Assembly (NCBI RefSeq): GCF_041080625.1
Contig: NZ_CP163518.1
Span: 930,001-994,000 of the forward strand
Source of the DNA: Streptomyces sp. CG1
GTDB taxonomy: Bacteria > Actinomycetota > Actinomycetes > Streptomycetales > Streptomycetaceae
Length of the DNA stretch: 64,000 nt
Direction of reading: 5' to 3'
Shown: positions 24,721-33,659 of the stretch, piece after piece
How positions within the stretch are numbered: position 1 is the stretch's first letter
Layout: each line of letters starts with the position of its first letter
Notes under the pieces: model-generated
Seen by the model: the letters and a program-made list of their open reading frames with translations, nothing else
Databases searched by the model: none
What the model was told of the DNA's origin: nothing
Position numbers and translations under genes: made by a program

Positions 24721-25482
24721 CTAGCGGTGCCGCTGAGCATCCCGTTGCGCGGCGGCTGTCGAGAGGGCCTCCTGCGTCGGGCGGTCGGCCGGCAGGAACG
24801 CCTCCAGTTTCAGCTCGGCGAGGGTGACGTCGACGGCGGTGGCGAAGGTCGTCACGGTCGTCATCAGCCGCAGCTCGCCGAACGAGGAGCGCAGGAGCAG
24901 CGGGACGGCGAAGCCCAGGTGGCCGGTGGACTGGTCCAACTCCGGTACATAGTCGATGAGTTCATCCCGCAGTTCGGGCAGATGGCCGAGGCGGGCCAGG
25001 ATGTGCTGGGCCCATTCGGCGAGATTGCCGATCCGCGGGGCCAGCCCCTGCGGGTGCAGTGCGAGCCGGTAGACGTTCTTGCCGGTGCCGATGAGTTCCG
25101 GGGCCGCGCCCTCGGTGATCACGTCGAACGCCTGGTTCGCAGCGATCAGTTCACCGGCCCGGTCCACGACGAGCGCCGGATACGGCAGATGCCCGCGCAG
25201 GATGTGATCGATGGCCGAGCGCACCGGGGCCAGCTCGGGGTCGTCGAGGGAACTCTCCGGGTACGCGGGCGCGTAACCGGCGGCCAGCAGCAGCTCGTTG
25301 CGTTCGCGCAGCGACAGCTCCAGCGACTCGGCCAGGCGTACGACCATGGTGCGGCCGGGGACGGACCTGCCGGACTCGATGAAGCTGACGTGGCGTTGGG
25401 TGGTGCCCGCCCGCAGGGCCAGCTCGAGCTGGCTGAGGCGGCGGCCGGTGCGGCGGGCGCGCAGGGCGCGGGGGAAGTCCAC
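24721..25482 (-). CDS. XRE-family regulator with MmyB-like ligand domain
   Basis: 253 residues. N-terminal Cro/C1 helix-turn-helix (LRARRTGRRLSQLELALRAG, TQRHVSFIESGRSVPG) and a PAS-like MmyB domain (VRSAIDHILRGHLPYPALVV, AANQAFDVI, LRSSFGELRLMTTVTTFATA), thought to bind fatty acids or similar ligands. Such proteins usually control a divergent oxidoreductase gene; here an LLM-class enzyme begins 86 bp away in the opposite direction. Confidence 0.9.
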   Translation of the reverse strand: MDFPRALRARRTGRRLSQLELALRAGTTQRHVSFIESGRSVPGRTMVVRLAESLELSLRERNELLLAAGYAPAYPESSLDDPELAPVRSAIDHILRGHLPYPALVVDRAGELIAANQAFDVITEGAAPELIGTGKNVYRLALHPQGLAPRIGNLAEWAQHILARLGHLPELRDELIDYVPELDQSTGHLGFAVPLLLRSSFGELRLMTTVTTFATAVDVTLAELKLEAFLPADRPTQEALSTAAAQRDAQRHR

Positions 25483-25567
25483 GGGCCCGTTCTAGCCGCT
25501 GCCGCAGCGCTCGGCCATTCCCTGCGGGGAATTGTCGCGCCGTAGCCGGGACCGGAGCATCGTCGGC

Positions 25568-26551
25568 ATGGACATCGGCGTACTCCTTCCGACCGGCACC
25601 GCCCAGTGGGGCCCGCGCGACGACCCGCGTGAACTGATCGCCTTCGGCCGGCAGGCCGAGCGCTCGGGCTTCTCCTCCCTGTTCGTCAACGACTCGCTGA
25701 TCAGCCCGCGTATCGAGGCACTGACCATGCTGGCCGTACTCGCCCCGGCGACCGAGACCGTGACCCTGGGTACGGCGGCCCTGCTCCCGTTCCTGCGCCG
25801 GCCGGTGCAGACCGCGCAGGCCCTGGCCTCGGTCGACCTGCTGTCCGGCGGGCGGCTCGCCGTGGCCGTCGGCGCGGGCTTCCCCGGGCGCTTCGGAAAG
25901 CCCCTCTACGATCTGTCCGAGGTGCCGTGGGAGCGCCGTTTCGCCCGGCTGGACGAGACCGTCGCGCTGTGGCGGGCCGTGTGGAGCGGGGCGCACTCGT
26001 TCCGCGGCGAGATCCTCCGCGTCGACGGCATCCCGCCGGCGACCCGGCCGTACCGTCCCGGTGGCCCGCCGGTCTGGCTGGGCGGGGCGACCCCGGCGGC
26101 CCAGGACCGCACCGGCCGACTCTACGACGGCTGGCTGCCGTACCCGCCCGACCCGGCCGACTACGCCTCCGGCCTGCAGAACGTGCGCGCGGCGGCGGTC
26201 GGCGCGGGGCGCCGGGCCGAGGACGTCACACCGGCTCTCTTCGTCTCGGTGCGGATCACCGAGGACGTCGACAGCGGGCGGCACGACCTGGAGGCCTACG
26301 CTCGGGCCGTCTACGGCATGCCGCTCGCGGAGCTGGAGGGGATCCAGGCGGTCGTCACCGGCTCCGCCGACCAGGTCCGCGACCACCTCACCCGCTTCGC
26401 CGGGGCAGGCGCCCGGCACTTCGTCGTCCGCCTCGGCGCCCTGGACCTGACCTCACAGCGCGACCAGCTCGAACGGCTCGCCGATCTGCTCCCGACGCTC
26501 AAGGCGTCGGCAGCCGCACACGTCCAGGAGGACACGCGCCCGGTGGCCTGA
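25568..26551 (+). CDS. LLM-class, probably F420-dependent, oxidoreductase
   Basis: 327 residues; ATG 25568 is used because the family starts MDIGVLLPTG. TIM-barrel signatures of the luciferase-like family: EALTMLAVLAPATETVTLGT, RRPVQTAQALASVDLLSGGR, GAGFPGRFGKP and PPVWLGGATPAAQ. Actinomycete members use reduced F420 or FMN. Divergent from the XRE/MmyB regulator, which likely controls it. Substrate unknown; possibly redox detoxification. Confidence 0.87.
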   Translation: MDIGVLLPTGTAQWGPRDDPRELIAFGRQAERSGFSSLFVNDSLISPRIEALTMLAVLAPATETVTLGTAALLPFLRRPVQTAQALASVDLLSGGRLAVAVGAGFPGRFGKPLYDLSEVPWERRFARLDETVALWRAVWSGAHSFRGEILRVDGIPPATRPYRPGGPPVWLGGATPAAQDRTGRLYDGWLPYPPDPADYASGLQNVRAAAVGAGRRAEDVTPALFVSVRITEDVDSGRHDLEAYARAVYGMPLAELEGIQAVVTGSADQVRDHLTRFAGAGARHFVVRLGALDLTSQRDQLERLADLLPTLKASAAAHVQEDTRPVA

Positions 26552-26826
26552 CCGGCTCACCCCTGCACCCTCCCGAAGGCCCGTGCGGACGCCAGGCCGC
26601 TCGGCCCGGGCGGCGGGCGAGGGTGCCCGGTTCACTTCCCTGCGGGTCGGCGGCGTACGGCCCGGCGCCCAGGTTGTCGGATCCGGCGCGCCAGGCCTGG
26701 TGGGGCGGCGGATTCCGTGGTCTGCTGGTAGTGGCGGGAAGGACCGAGAACAGACGCGGGGAAGCGGCCCCAGTGCCGTGCACCGCGCAATCCGGATCCG
26801 CGAGAAGCGGGTGGCCCTTTCCGCCC
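26552..26826. other. Gap between convergent genes
   Basis: No gene is supported. GCACCCTC (26565-26572) pairs with GAGGGTGC (26619-26626) just after the LLM gene stop and may form part of a terminator. The remainder shows nothing recognised. Confidence 0.35.
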
Positions 26827-27429
26827 TCAGCCTCGTCCGCCGCTGAGGTTGCCCCAGCGGGGCCCTATCTGCTTCCACTCCTCGTCCCACTCGGCCATGC
26901 GCCGCCGGATCAGCCGGGTGCGGACCAGCCAGCCCGCGCTCCAGACCGCCGCGCCGACCGACGGGGCGACGAGGGCGCCGGTGAGGGCAGCCTGCAGGTC
27001 CGCCGCGGCGCCGGTGACGGGCGCGGAGACCACGTGACCGGCGCGGTTGGTCCACACGGTCACCTGGGATCCGGCGGGGGTGCCGGGCCGGACCTTGGTC
27101 CGGTCGGTGTGCACGGTGCCGTGGGTGTCCGTCCAGCGCACGGTGACCCAGACCTGGCCGTCGTCGTAGCCGGTCCCGGAGGTCGGGCTGCTTGCCGCAC
27201 TGTCGGTGAGCACGGCGGACTCGGCGTGCACCCGGGCCTGCCGGGCGGCGAACGCCGCGTCGGCGCTGTGGGCCGCCGCGAGTCCGGCGACCGCGCCGCC
27301 GAGGACGGCGAGCACCCAGGTCGCGAGGACGATCCAGGCCTCGACGACGTCGCTGTGCCGTCTGAGCGGATTGCGCCGCCAGCGCCACAGCCGTACCCGG
27401 GCGACCGTCGTGGGAGGTGTTCGGTTCAT
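26827..27429 (-). CDS. Rv1733c-like two-pass membrane protein
   Basis: 200 residues from ATG 27429 with GAGGAGG upstream. Pattern: WRWRRNPLRRHSDVVEAWIV, membrane segment (~28-50), extracytoplasmic domain with WVTVRWTDTHGTVHTDRTKV and WTNRAGHVVSAPV, second membrane segment (~155-175) and a basic end MAEWDEEWKQIGPRWGNLSG. This is the Rv1733c family, in mycobacteria a DosR-controlled dormancy antigen of unknown biochemical role. A PNPOx-type protein, also typical of such regulons, lies next door. Confidence 0.78.
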   Translation of the reverse strand: MNRTPPTTVARVRLWRWRRNPLRRHSDVVEAWIVLATWVLAVLGGAVAGLAAAHSADAAFAARQARVHAESAVLTDSAASSPTSGTGYDDGQVWVTVRWTDTHGTVHTDRTKVRPGTPAGSQVTVWTNRAGHVVSAPVTGAAADLQAALTGALVAPSVGAAVWSAGWLVRTRLIRRRMAEWDEEWKQIGPRWGNLSGGRG

Positions 27430-27836
27430 CGACACCGCCTCCTCTCGCGCACCGGCGGCTTTGCCGCACACTCCGCGTCCGCCTCGCCGGGCGGAATCTC
27501 GCCCGGCGGGCGGCGAGCACGGTCGGGGCGGTCTCCCGAACCCGGCCGTACACTCTCACCCCACCATCGTGCACCTCATTCCGGGCAGTGGCGGGATGAG
27601 TGCCGAAGCCGCGCCCGATGACGTGGGACCAGACCCCTTGTGACCAGCGAGGCCGGGACATCCGGCCCCGCGCCCGGGGCCGAAGGGCACTGGGCGCTCG
27701 GCGGGGGATCCGCGACAGTGGGCGTCAGGAGCGGTACCGGTTCCCCCGCGGTGCCGCTCCGCCCCCGGCAGGGCTCCACGCGCGCCGGGGGCCGGAGGGG
27801 CGAGGAGACCGTCACGCACCCGCGAAGAAGCCAGCC
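27430..27836. other. 407-bp region upstream of two divergent dormancy-type genes
   Basis: No gene is supported. CGCCGGGC and GCCCGGCG (27485-27508) make a perfect 8-bp stem in the leader of the Rv1733c-like gene. GGGACcagaCCCC at 27625-27637 is a weak DosR/OsdR-like near-palindrome. GGAG sites precede ATG 27837. Confidence 0.35.
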
Positions 27837-28301
27837 ATGATCCGTCACGAAGAGCCGGCGCACCGGCGCATCGACCTCGACACCAGTGAGGCACTGCGGC
27901 TGCTGGGCACCGTGTCGCTGGGGAGGATCGTCTTCACCCGGCAGGCGCTGCCCACCGTCCGCCCGGTCCACCACGTCCTGGACGACGGCGACATCGTCAT
28001 CCGCACGCAGGAGGGCGCGGCGCTCACCGCGCACGCGCAGCAGGACGGCGGCAAGGGCGTGGTGGTCGCCTACGAGGCCGACGTGATCGATCCCGCCACA
28101 CACCTCGGCTGGAGCGTGGTCGTCACGGGATACGCGCGGCTCGTCACGGACCCCGCCGACCTGGCCCGGGTCCGGACGCTGCTCGCCCCCTGGGAGCCGT
28201 ACGAGGATCTCGACCACGCCGTGCGCATCCTCCCCCACCTGGTCACGGGCGTGCTCCTCACGGACGCGGTCGGGTCCGGTACGGCGGCTACGACGGTGTG
28301 A
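27837..28301 (+). CDS. Pyridoxamine 5'-phosphate oxidase-like flavin/F420-binding protein
   Basis: 154 residues. Split-barrel fold: LLGTVSLGRIVFTRQALPTV, RPVHHVLDDGDIVIRTQEGA, GWSVVVTGYARLVTD. Family members bind FMN, F420 or heme and act as small reductases or binding proteins. Homologues in mycobacteria and Streptomyces are often induced by hypoxia. The divergent Rv1733c-like gene fits the same regulon. GAGGAG lies some 30 bp upstream and the immediate ribosome site (AAGAAG) is weak. Confidence 0.85.
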   Translation: MIRHEEPAHRRIDLDTSEALRLLGTVSLGRIVFTRQALPTVRPVHHVLDDGDIVIRTQEGAALTAHAQQDGGKGVVVAYEADVIDPATHLGWSVVVTGYARLVTDPADLARVRTLLAPWEPYEDLDHAVRILPHLVTGVLLTDAVGSGTAATTV

Positions 28302-29061
28302 GCGGCAGGTCGTCGGTGTAGGCGTTCACCGGCTGGGCGATGGGCCGGGTGGCCTTGACGTCGAGGGCGGCCTGCGCGGTCCTGGTGCCGAGGGCGCCCC
28401 GGGGGTGCCAGGTGCCGGTCACCGCGAGCCAGGTGTTCGCGGCTGGTGCGTCGGTGCCGTACACCCGGATCTTGACGCTCTGTGAGTCCGCCGCGCAGCA
28501 CGTGAAGATGATCCGGGTCAGATACCAGCCGTCGTCGTCCCCGGCCGGGGTGACGAAGCCCGTGAGCTGGACGATCCGGCCCTTGATGGCCTTGCTGCGG
28601 TCCTGTTGGACGCGCTTGGTGAAGTCGGTGAGGGTCAGGGGCAGCGGTGAGGTCGCGGGCAGCGGGGCGAACCCTTTCTTCTGCACCGCCACCGGCTTGC
28701 TGCTCGAGCGTGCCGCCGTGTACGCGCCAAGAGCGGGCGGCGCGTAGAAGAGCAGGCTGAGCGCCGGGAGGAACAGCAGCCAGGCGATGCGCGGGGCGCC
28801 GGAGTGGTCGTGATCGTGTGCGTTTCCGAGTTCGTCGGCGTGGCCGCGGTCGTCGGCGCGGCCGTCATGGGTGGCGTGCCGCCGTTCGCCCCGGAGAACC
28901 CCGGCGGCCAGGCCGAGCAGCAGGAGGACGACGCCGGACGCGATCAGCAGGGGTCGTAGACCTGCCTTGACGTAGCGCAGGTAGGTGTCGGTGAACAGGG
29001 CCGTGTGCAGCAGGCCGATGCCGGTCAGCGTCAGGAGCAGGGTCTGGGCAGGGCGTTTCAC
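28288..29061 (-). CDS. TIGR03943/DUF1980 (YcgQ-like) protein
   Basis: 257 residues from GTG 29061, overlapping the permease stop by four bases. Two or three membrane segments at the start (LLLTLTGIGLLHTALF, LLIASGVVLLLLGLAAGVL), a His/Asp-rich loop (GHADELGNAHDHDHSG), and an exported C-terminal domain with FTCCAADSQSVKIRVYGTD. The family nearly always follows a DUF318 permease and is suspected to help metal or small-molecule transport. The His-rich loop would suit Zn or another metal. Its end overlaps the convergent PNPOx-like gene by 14 bp. Confidence 0.85.
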   Translation of the reverse strand: MKRPAQTLLLTLTGIGLLHTALFTDTYLRYVKAGLRPLLIASGVVLLLLGLAAGVLRGERRHATHDGRADDRGHADELGNAHDHDHSGAPRIAWLLFLPALSLLFYAPPALGAYTAARSSSKPVAVQKKGFAPLPATSPLPLTLTDFTKRVQQDRSKAIKGRIVQLTGFVTPAGDDDGWYLTRIIFTCCAADSQSVKIRVYGTDAPAANTWLAVTGTWHPRGALGTRTAQAALDVKATRPIAQPVNAYTDDLPLTPS

Positions 29062-30098
29062 AGCAGGGCGCCTCCGATCAGGAGGCTCGCGGCGACCGCC
29101 ACCACGGTGGTGGCCGTGGAGAACCGCCAGGCGAAGGCCCGTCCGAAGGTGCCCGCCTGAAGGGCGATCAGCTTCAGGTCGACCATCGGCCCGACCACCA
29201 TGAACGCGAGCCGCGCGGTCGGCGAGAACCCGGAGAGCGAGGCGGCGACGAAGGCGTCGGCCTCCGAGCAGACCGCGAGCAGCACGGCGAGCCCGGCCAG
29301 GAAGAGCACCGAGAGCCAGGGTGAACCGGAGAAGGTGTCGAGGACGGAGCGTGGCACGGCGACGTTGAAGGTGGCGGCGGCCATGGCGCCGAGGACGAGG
29401 AAGCCGCCGGCGTGCAGGAAGTCGTGCTGGAATCCGAGCCGGAACTCGTTCCAGCGGCTGTGGCCCTGCCGGTGCCCGGAGTGCCCGTGCCGCAGGATGC
29501 CCCGCAGCCACTTCTCCTTGCCCAGCCAGAGCCAGAGCCAGCCCATCACGGCCGCCGTGGCAAGCGAGGCGAGCAGCCGGGCGACGACCATCGCGGGGTT
29601 GCCAGGGAAGGCGACGGCGGTGGCGGTCAGCACGACGGGGTTGATGGCGGGCGCGGAGAGCAGGAAGGCGAAGGCGGCGGCCGGAGTGACGCCCCGTCGG
29701 ATGAGGCTGTTGGCGACCGGGACCGAGGCGCACTCGCAGCCCGGCAGCACCGCGCCCGCGACACCGGCGACCGGCACGGCGAGAGCAGCCCGCTTCGGCA
29801 GGATCTTCGTGAACAGCTCGGCCGGCACGAAGGCGTTGATGGCGCCGGACAGGGCGGTGCCGAGCAGCAGGAAGGGGAGAGCCTGGACGGTGATGGCCAG
29901 ACAGACGGTGCGCCAGGCCTGGACGGCCGACTCGTTCAGCCACTGCGTGCCGGCGACGAGGAGGGCGGCCGCCGCGCAGGCCGTGAGCGCGATGGCGGCG
30001 ACGAGCGGCCACGGCCGGATACGGCGTACGGGCGGCGAACCGACGGGCGCGGCCACCACACTCCCAGCCACGCCAACCATTTCATCCGTTTTTTCCAT
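29058..30098 (-). CDS. DUF318 (ArsP_1-type) permease
   Basis: 346 residues from ATG 30098. About eight membrane segments; signature AVLPGCECASVPVANSLIRRG (Cys pair in a re-entrant region) and FLLSAPAINPVVLTATAVAF in the first half, SEADAFVAASLSGFSPTARL and VVGPMVDLKLIALQ in the second. A His-rich cytoplasmic loop (RHGHSGHRQGH) lies between. Related proteins export organoarsenicals or move thiol conjugates. Operon with the TIGR03943 partner. No clear Zur box was found upstream. Confidence 0.87.
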   Translation of the reverse strand: MEKTDEMVGVAGSVVAAPVGSPPVRRIRPWPLVAAIALTACAAAALLVAGTQWLNESAVQAWRTVCLAITVQALPFLLLGTALSGAINAFVPAELFTKILPKRAALAVPVAGVAGAVLPGCECASVPVANSLIRRGVTPAAAFAFLLSAPAINPVVLTATAVAFPGNPAMVVARLLASLATAAVMGWLWLWLGKEKWLRGILRHGHSGHRQGHSRWNEFRLGFQHDFLHAGGFLVLGAMAAATFNVAVPRSVLDTFSGSPWLSVLFLAGLAVLLAVCSEADAFVAASLSGFSPTARLAFMVVGPMVDLKLIALQAGTFGRAFAWRFSTATTVVAVAASLLIGGALL

Positions 30099-30239
30099 TA
30101 TCACTCCGGATGTCGGTGTCTGGCCGACGATAGGCGAGACACCGGTTCCGGCCGCGCGTACACGCCGCCGCACGGCCAAGCCATGCATCGCAATGCGCCC
30201 CATGGGTGGCGCAGGTGGTGTGAGCGGCGCCGTTGGCAC

Positions 30240-30758
30240 TTCACTCAATTCGCCACCCACAGAGGCGAAGGTGACGGCGGACAGCGCGTACGACACCGCC
30301 GGCATCGTCAAGGTCGACACCCTCGCGGCGCTCCTCCTCCAGGCCCAGGACTCCGGGCGGCAGCTCACCACTGAGGAGCGACAACACGGCCGCCAACGCG
30401 CTCTGGCACCGGATCGGCCAGGCCTGCGGGCCGGCGACGGCCAACAAGCGGTGGGCCGACCTCGACCGCGGGCGGGCCCGGCGTCACATGAGGACTGACC
30501 CGGACGACCACCGGTGAGCGGATACGGCTGCTCAGGGCCGTGTTCGGCAGCGATACGACGGCACGGTCCGGCTCCTCGCCCGCGCTGAAGAACGGCCGGC
30601 TGCAGCGCGCCACCTCCGGTCTCCGGGACATCGACAGCGTCGGCCAGGTCACGGTGAAGGGACACCGGTATCTCGTCGCCGTTCTCTCGAACGGCAGCGC
30701 CTCGATGAGCGACGGGATCTCCCTGGTGAAGCGGACGGCACGTCAGGCCGTCGCGTGA
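30240..30758 (+). pseudogene. Decayed secreted serine hydrolase (class A beta-lactamase-like)
   Basis: Three pieces in different frames spell out a Streptomyces serine hydrolase. First ADSAYDTAGIVKVDTLAALL then LLQAQDSGRQLTTEER. Next RSDNTAANALWHRIGQ...ATANKRW. Last IRLLRAVFGS, SPALKNGRLQRAT and HRYLVAVLSNGSASMSDG. The usual GLTxT...GxWGLTxTT block between parts two and three is deleted. Gly replaces Ser in the expected SxxK motif (AGIVK), removing the nucleophile. The N-terminus and signal peptide are not recognisable. This is a genuine decaying gene rather than one sequencing error. Confidence 0.72.
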
Positions 30759-30771
30759 GCCCGCGTCGCGG

Positions 30772-32304
30772 TCAACGGCGGGGACGGACGAGGGCGGTGA
30801 CAGTGAGCGCCGCCAGGGCGGCCAGACAGAGCCAGGCGAAGGCGTCGCCGACGCGGTCGTAGACCGTGGTGCCGCCCCGCACGGGCACGTAGGCGACCAT
30901 GGTCTGCCGGCCGGTCGGGCCGGTCGCGAAGTAGTCGGCGGTGGCGAGGACGCGGCCCCTGTCGTCGTACGCGGCCGAGACGCCCTCCTCGTCCTGGCGG
31001 ATCAGGGAGTAGCCGCCCTCGACGGCGGCCAGGGCCGCCTTGTCGGTGTGCGCGCCGCCGTACTCCTTCCAGTCGTGCGCGGGCACGAGCATGATGTCGG
31101 CCCGTGTGCGCATCAGGGCCGGGAAGTCGGCGTCGTAGCAGATGACGTCGGCGAGCCTGCCGTACGGGGTGCGGACGACCGGCACATGGCCGTCGCCGGG
31201 CGTGTACCGCTCCGAACCGGGGATGGGGTGGGCTTTCTGGTAGGTCCACAGGACCGTGCCGCGGGGATCGATGAGGAGCGCCTCGTCCCGGCCGTAGGCG
31301 GGCGCGGTGGTGCTGAAGACGCGGACTCCGATCTCCAGGTAGATACCCGAACGGCGGGCCTCGGCCCGGGCGGCGATGGCGGCGGGCTCCTGCGACTCCT
31401 GGGTCCTGACGGCGTTCTCCGGCCAGATCACGATCTTCGCGCCGGCGGCGGCCTCACGGCGGGTCGAGGCCAGCAGGTCGTCCTCGACCGCCGACATCGC
31501 GGGCCGCACCGCCGCGGCGGGGGCCGCGGCGACGCCGCCCTGGCCGCCGGCGAACCGGTCGAGCGTGGTCTGCAGCCGCTCGGTCACGGTGCGGGCCGGG
31601 CTGACGCCGGCGATCCGTACGGTCGTGCCCTGGGGCGGGAAGAAGGCGAGCCGGGCGCCACCGGCGAGCAGGACGCTCAGCAGGACGGCGGTGCAGACGA
31701 GGCCGTCTCGCCAGGAGGGGCGGTCCCAGACGCGGTTGACCGTGCTCGCGACGTAGCCGATGAGGAAGCCGATGCCCCAGGGGCCGGTGACCGCGACGAC
31801 CTGGAGGAGGGGCAGGTCCGCGTGCTGGGTGACGGCCAGGGAGCCGTAGGCCGTGCCGAACGGGGACACCAGGGTGATCAGGAACTCGGCGGCGGCGACA
31901 CCGGCCGGGAAGACCAGGGCGGCCGGCGCCGGTCGCAGGCGGTGCGCCAGCAGCCTGTCAGCCAGAAAGGGCAGTGTCTGTACGGCGGCCAGGGCGAGGG
32001 CTCCGGCGAGCACCACGGCGTTGAAGCCGATCGCCGACTCCTGGACCCAGAAGACGGCGGCCCCGAGGTGCGCCAGCCAGATCCACAGGGCTCCGGACCA
32101 GGCGCGGCTCAGCCGGGTGAAGCGCAGGAGCAGGACGGGGAAGATCCAGGCGGCGGCCGCGATGTCCCACCGGCCGCCGACCGCAAGGAGCATCGTCCCG
32201 GTGCCGAGCAGCAGGAGGAGCCACGTGTGCCGGTGGGCGGGTGTCGGCGGCGCGGGCGGCTGTGCCGTCGGGTGGGTCGGGGCCGGTACGGCTGTGTTCG
32301 TCAT
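30772..32304 (-). CDS. lnt: Apolipoprotein N-acyltransferase-like (Lnt) protein
   Basis: 510 residues from ATG 32304. Six or so membrane segments (residues ~30-215) are followed by an extracytoplasmic nitrilase-type domain and a last membrane segment. Catalytic triad: Glu in VIWPENAV, Lys in TYQKAHPIPGSE, Cys in DVICYDADFP. Lnt adds the third acyl chain to lipoproteins; in actinomycetes several partly redundant homologues exist. Divergent from the histidine kinase across 137 bp. Confidence 0.85.
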   Translation of the reverse strand: MTNTAVPAPTHPTAQPPAPPTPAHRHTWLLLLLGTGTMLLAVGGRWDIAAAAWIFPVLLLRFTRLSRAWSGALWIWLAHLGAAVFWVQESAIGFNAVVLAGALALAAVQTLPFLADRLLAHRLRPAPAALVFPAGVAAAEFLITLVSPFGTAYGSLAVTQHADLPLLQVVAVTGPWGIGFLIGYVASTVNRVWDRPSWRDGLVCTAVLLSVLLAGGARLAFFPPQGTTVRIAGVSPARTVTERLQTTLDRFAGGQGGVAAAPAAAVRPAMSAVEDDLLASTRREAAAGAKIVIWPENAVRTQESQEPAAIAARAEARRSGIYLEIGVRVFSTTAPAYGRDEALLIDPRGTVLWTYQKAHPIPGSERYTPGDGHVPVVRTPYGRLADVICYDADFPALMRTRADIMLVPAHDWKEYGGAHTDKAALAAVEGGYSLIRQDEEGVSAAYDDRGRVLATADYFATGPTGRQTMVAYVPVRGGTTVYDRVGDAFAWLCLAALAALTVTALVRPRR

Positions 32305-32441
32305 GCTCAGGACGCTAGGGCGGCGAAACCCGGCCGCGCCTCGGGACTGGTGACGATCCTCGGCGCGGTGACGCATCTTTCGATGCGCGCCCGGCGGTGG
32401 ATCCGCCCGGCCCTCCGCGTCGTCTAGCCTGACGAACCGAC

Positions 32442-33659
32442 ATGAGCGCCCAGGTGAACGCCCTGCCCCGAGCCGCACAGCACTGGCTCGCCGACCGACC
32501 GCGTCTGACGGACGCACTGTGGGTCGGCGGTCTCACCCTGCTCGACGTGGTCACGGTGCTGGACCGGACACCGCGGCCGCCGGGCTGGGGGGTGGCGCTG
32601 TGGGGCGCGCAGACCGTGCCGCTGCTGTGGCGGCGGACGCGTCCGCGGACCGTGCTTGTCGCGATGACCGTGCTCTACGTCCTCTTCCAGGCGCTCGCCC
32701 CGATCTACGGGAAGGTCCCCGGGCCGTTTCTGCTGATGATCGGCGTGTACGCCGTGGCCCGGTACGCGCCGGCGCCGGCGAGTGGGCCGCTCACCCTGCT
32801 CTGCCTCGCCACCACCGCCGTCACGGATGCCCTGACCGGGCACTGGGAGCCGCCCCGTCCCGGCTCGCTGGAGCCGATCAGCGTCACGACGTTCCTGTTC
32901 TTCTTCGCCGTGGCCTGGCTGCTGGGGTACGGACGGCGCAGGATCGGCGCCGATGCGGAACGGCTGCGCGAACTCAACCGGCGACTCGCGGCCGAACAGG
33001 AGCTCAACGCCCGGCAGGCCGTGCTGACCGAGCGGGCCCGGATCGCCCGCGATCTGCACGACGTCGTCGCCCATCACGTCAGCGCGATCGCCCTCCAGGC
33101 ACGCGCCGCCGAGGACGTACTGACCTCCGATGCGGGCGAGGCCGCGCACGGCGTCGGTCTCATCGCGCGGACCGCCGACACGGCCCTCATCGAGATGCGG
33201 CGGCTGCTCGGACTGCTGTCCTTCGACGAACGCGAACTGGCACCCGAGCCGTCCCTGGACCACCTCGACCTGCTCGTCGGTGTCGCGACCTCGGCCGGAT
33301 GCAGTGTCACCTGCGCCTTCGAGACACCCTCGAGGAAGGCGCTCCCGGCCGGGATGCAGGTCTCGGCCTACCGGGTCGTCCAGGAGGCGCTGACCAACGT
33401 CGTCAAGCACGCCGGTCCGGTCGGCGTGCGGATCGCCGTACGCGGGGACGAGGCGCGCCTCACGGTCGAGGTGGAGAACGACGCACCGGCCCCGGGCCAC
33501 CGGCCGGTGCCCGGCGCCGGGCACGGGCTTGTCGGCATGCGGGAACGGGTGGCGGCCTTCGACGGGGAACTGCACGCCGGGCCACATCAGGAGGGCGGCT
33601 GGCGCCTGCGCGCGGTCCTGTCCGCGCGGGCTCCGGGATCGGCTCAGGGGGACGGATGA
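32442..33659 (+). CDS. NarL-type sensor histidine kinase
   Basis: 405 residues. Four to five membrane segments in residues ~25-165, a short coiled coil (RLRELNRRLAAEQELNARQA), the HisKA_3 box ERARIARDLHDVVAHHVSAI with the phospho-accepting His, and an HATPase domain (YRVVQEALTNVVKHA; GAGHGLVGMRERV). No large sensory domain, so the membrane part probably senses the signal. Overlaps its response regulator by four bases. Confidence 0.92.
   Translation: MSAQVNALPRAAQHWLADRPRLTDALWVGGLTLLDVVTVLDRTPRPPGWGVALWGAQTVPLLWRRTRPRTVLVAMTVLYVLFQALAPIYGKVPGPFLLMIGVYAVARYAPAPASGPLTLLCLATTAVTDALTGHWEPPRPGSLEPISVTTFLFFFAVAWLLGYGRRRIGADAERLRELNRRLAAEQELNARQAVLTERARIARDLHDVVAHHVSAIALQARAAEDVLTSDAGEAAHGVGLIARTADTALIEMRRLLGLLSFDERELAPEPSLDHLDLLVGVATSAGCSVTCAFETPSRKALPAGMQVSAYRVVQEALTNVVKHAGPVGVRIAVRGDEARLTVEVENDAPAPGHRPVPGAGHGLVGMRERVAAFDGELHAGPHQEGGWRLRAVLSARAPGSAQGDG

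Noticed and set aside
30080..30110. Zur box at the start of the DUF318 permease
   Set aside because: TGATAATGGAAAAA resembles one half of the Zur consensus but has no matching second half.
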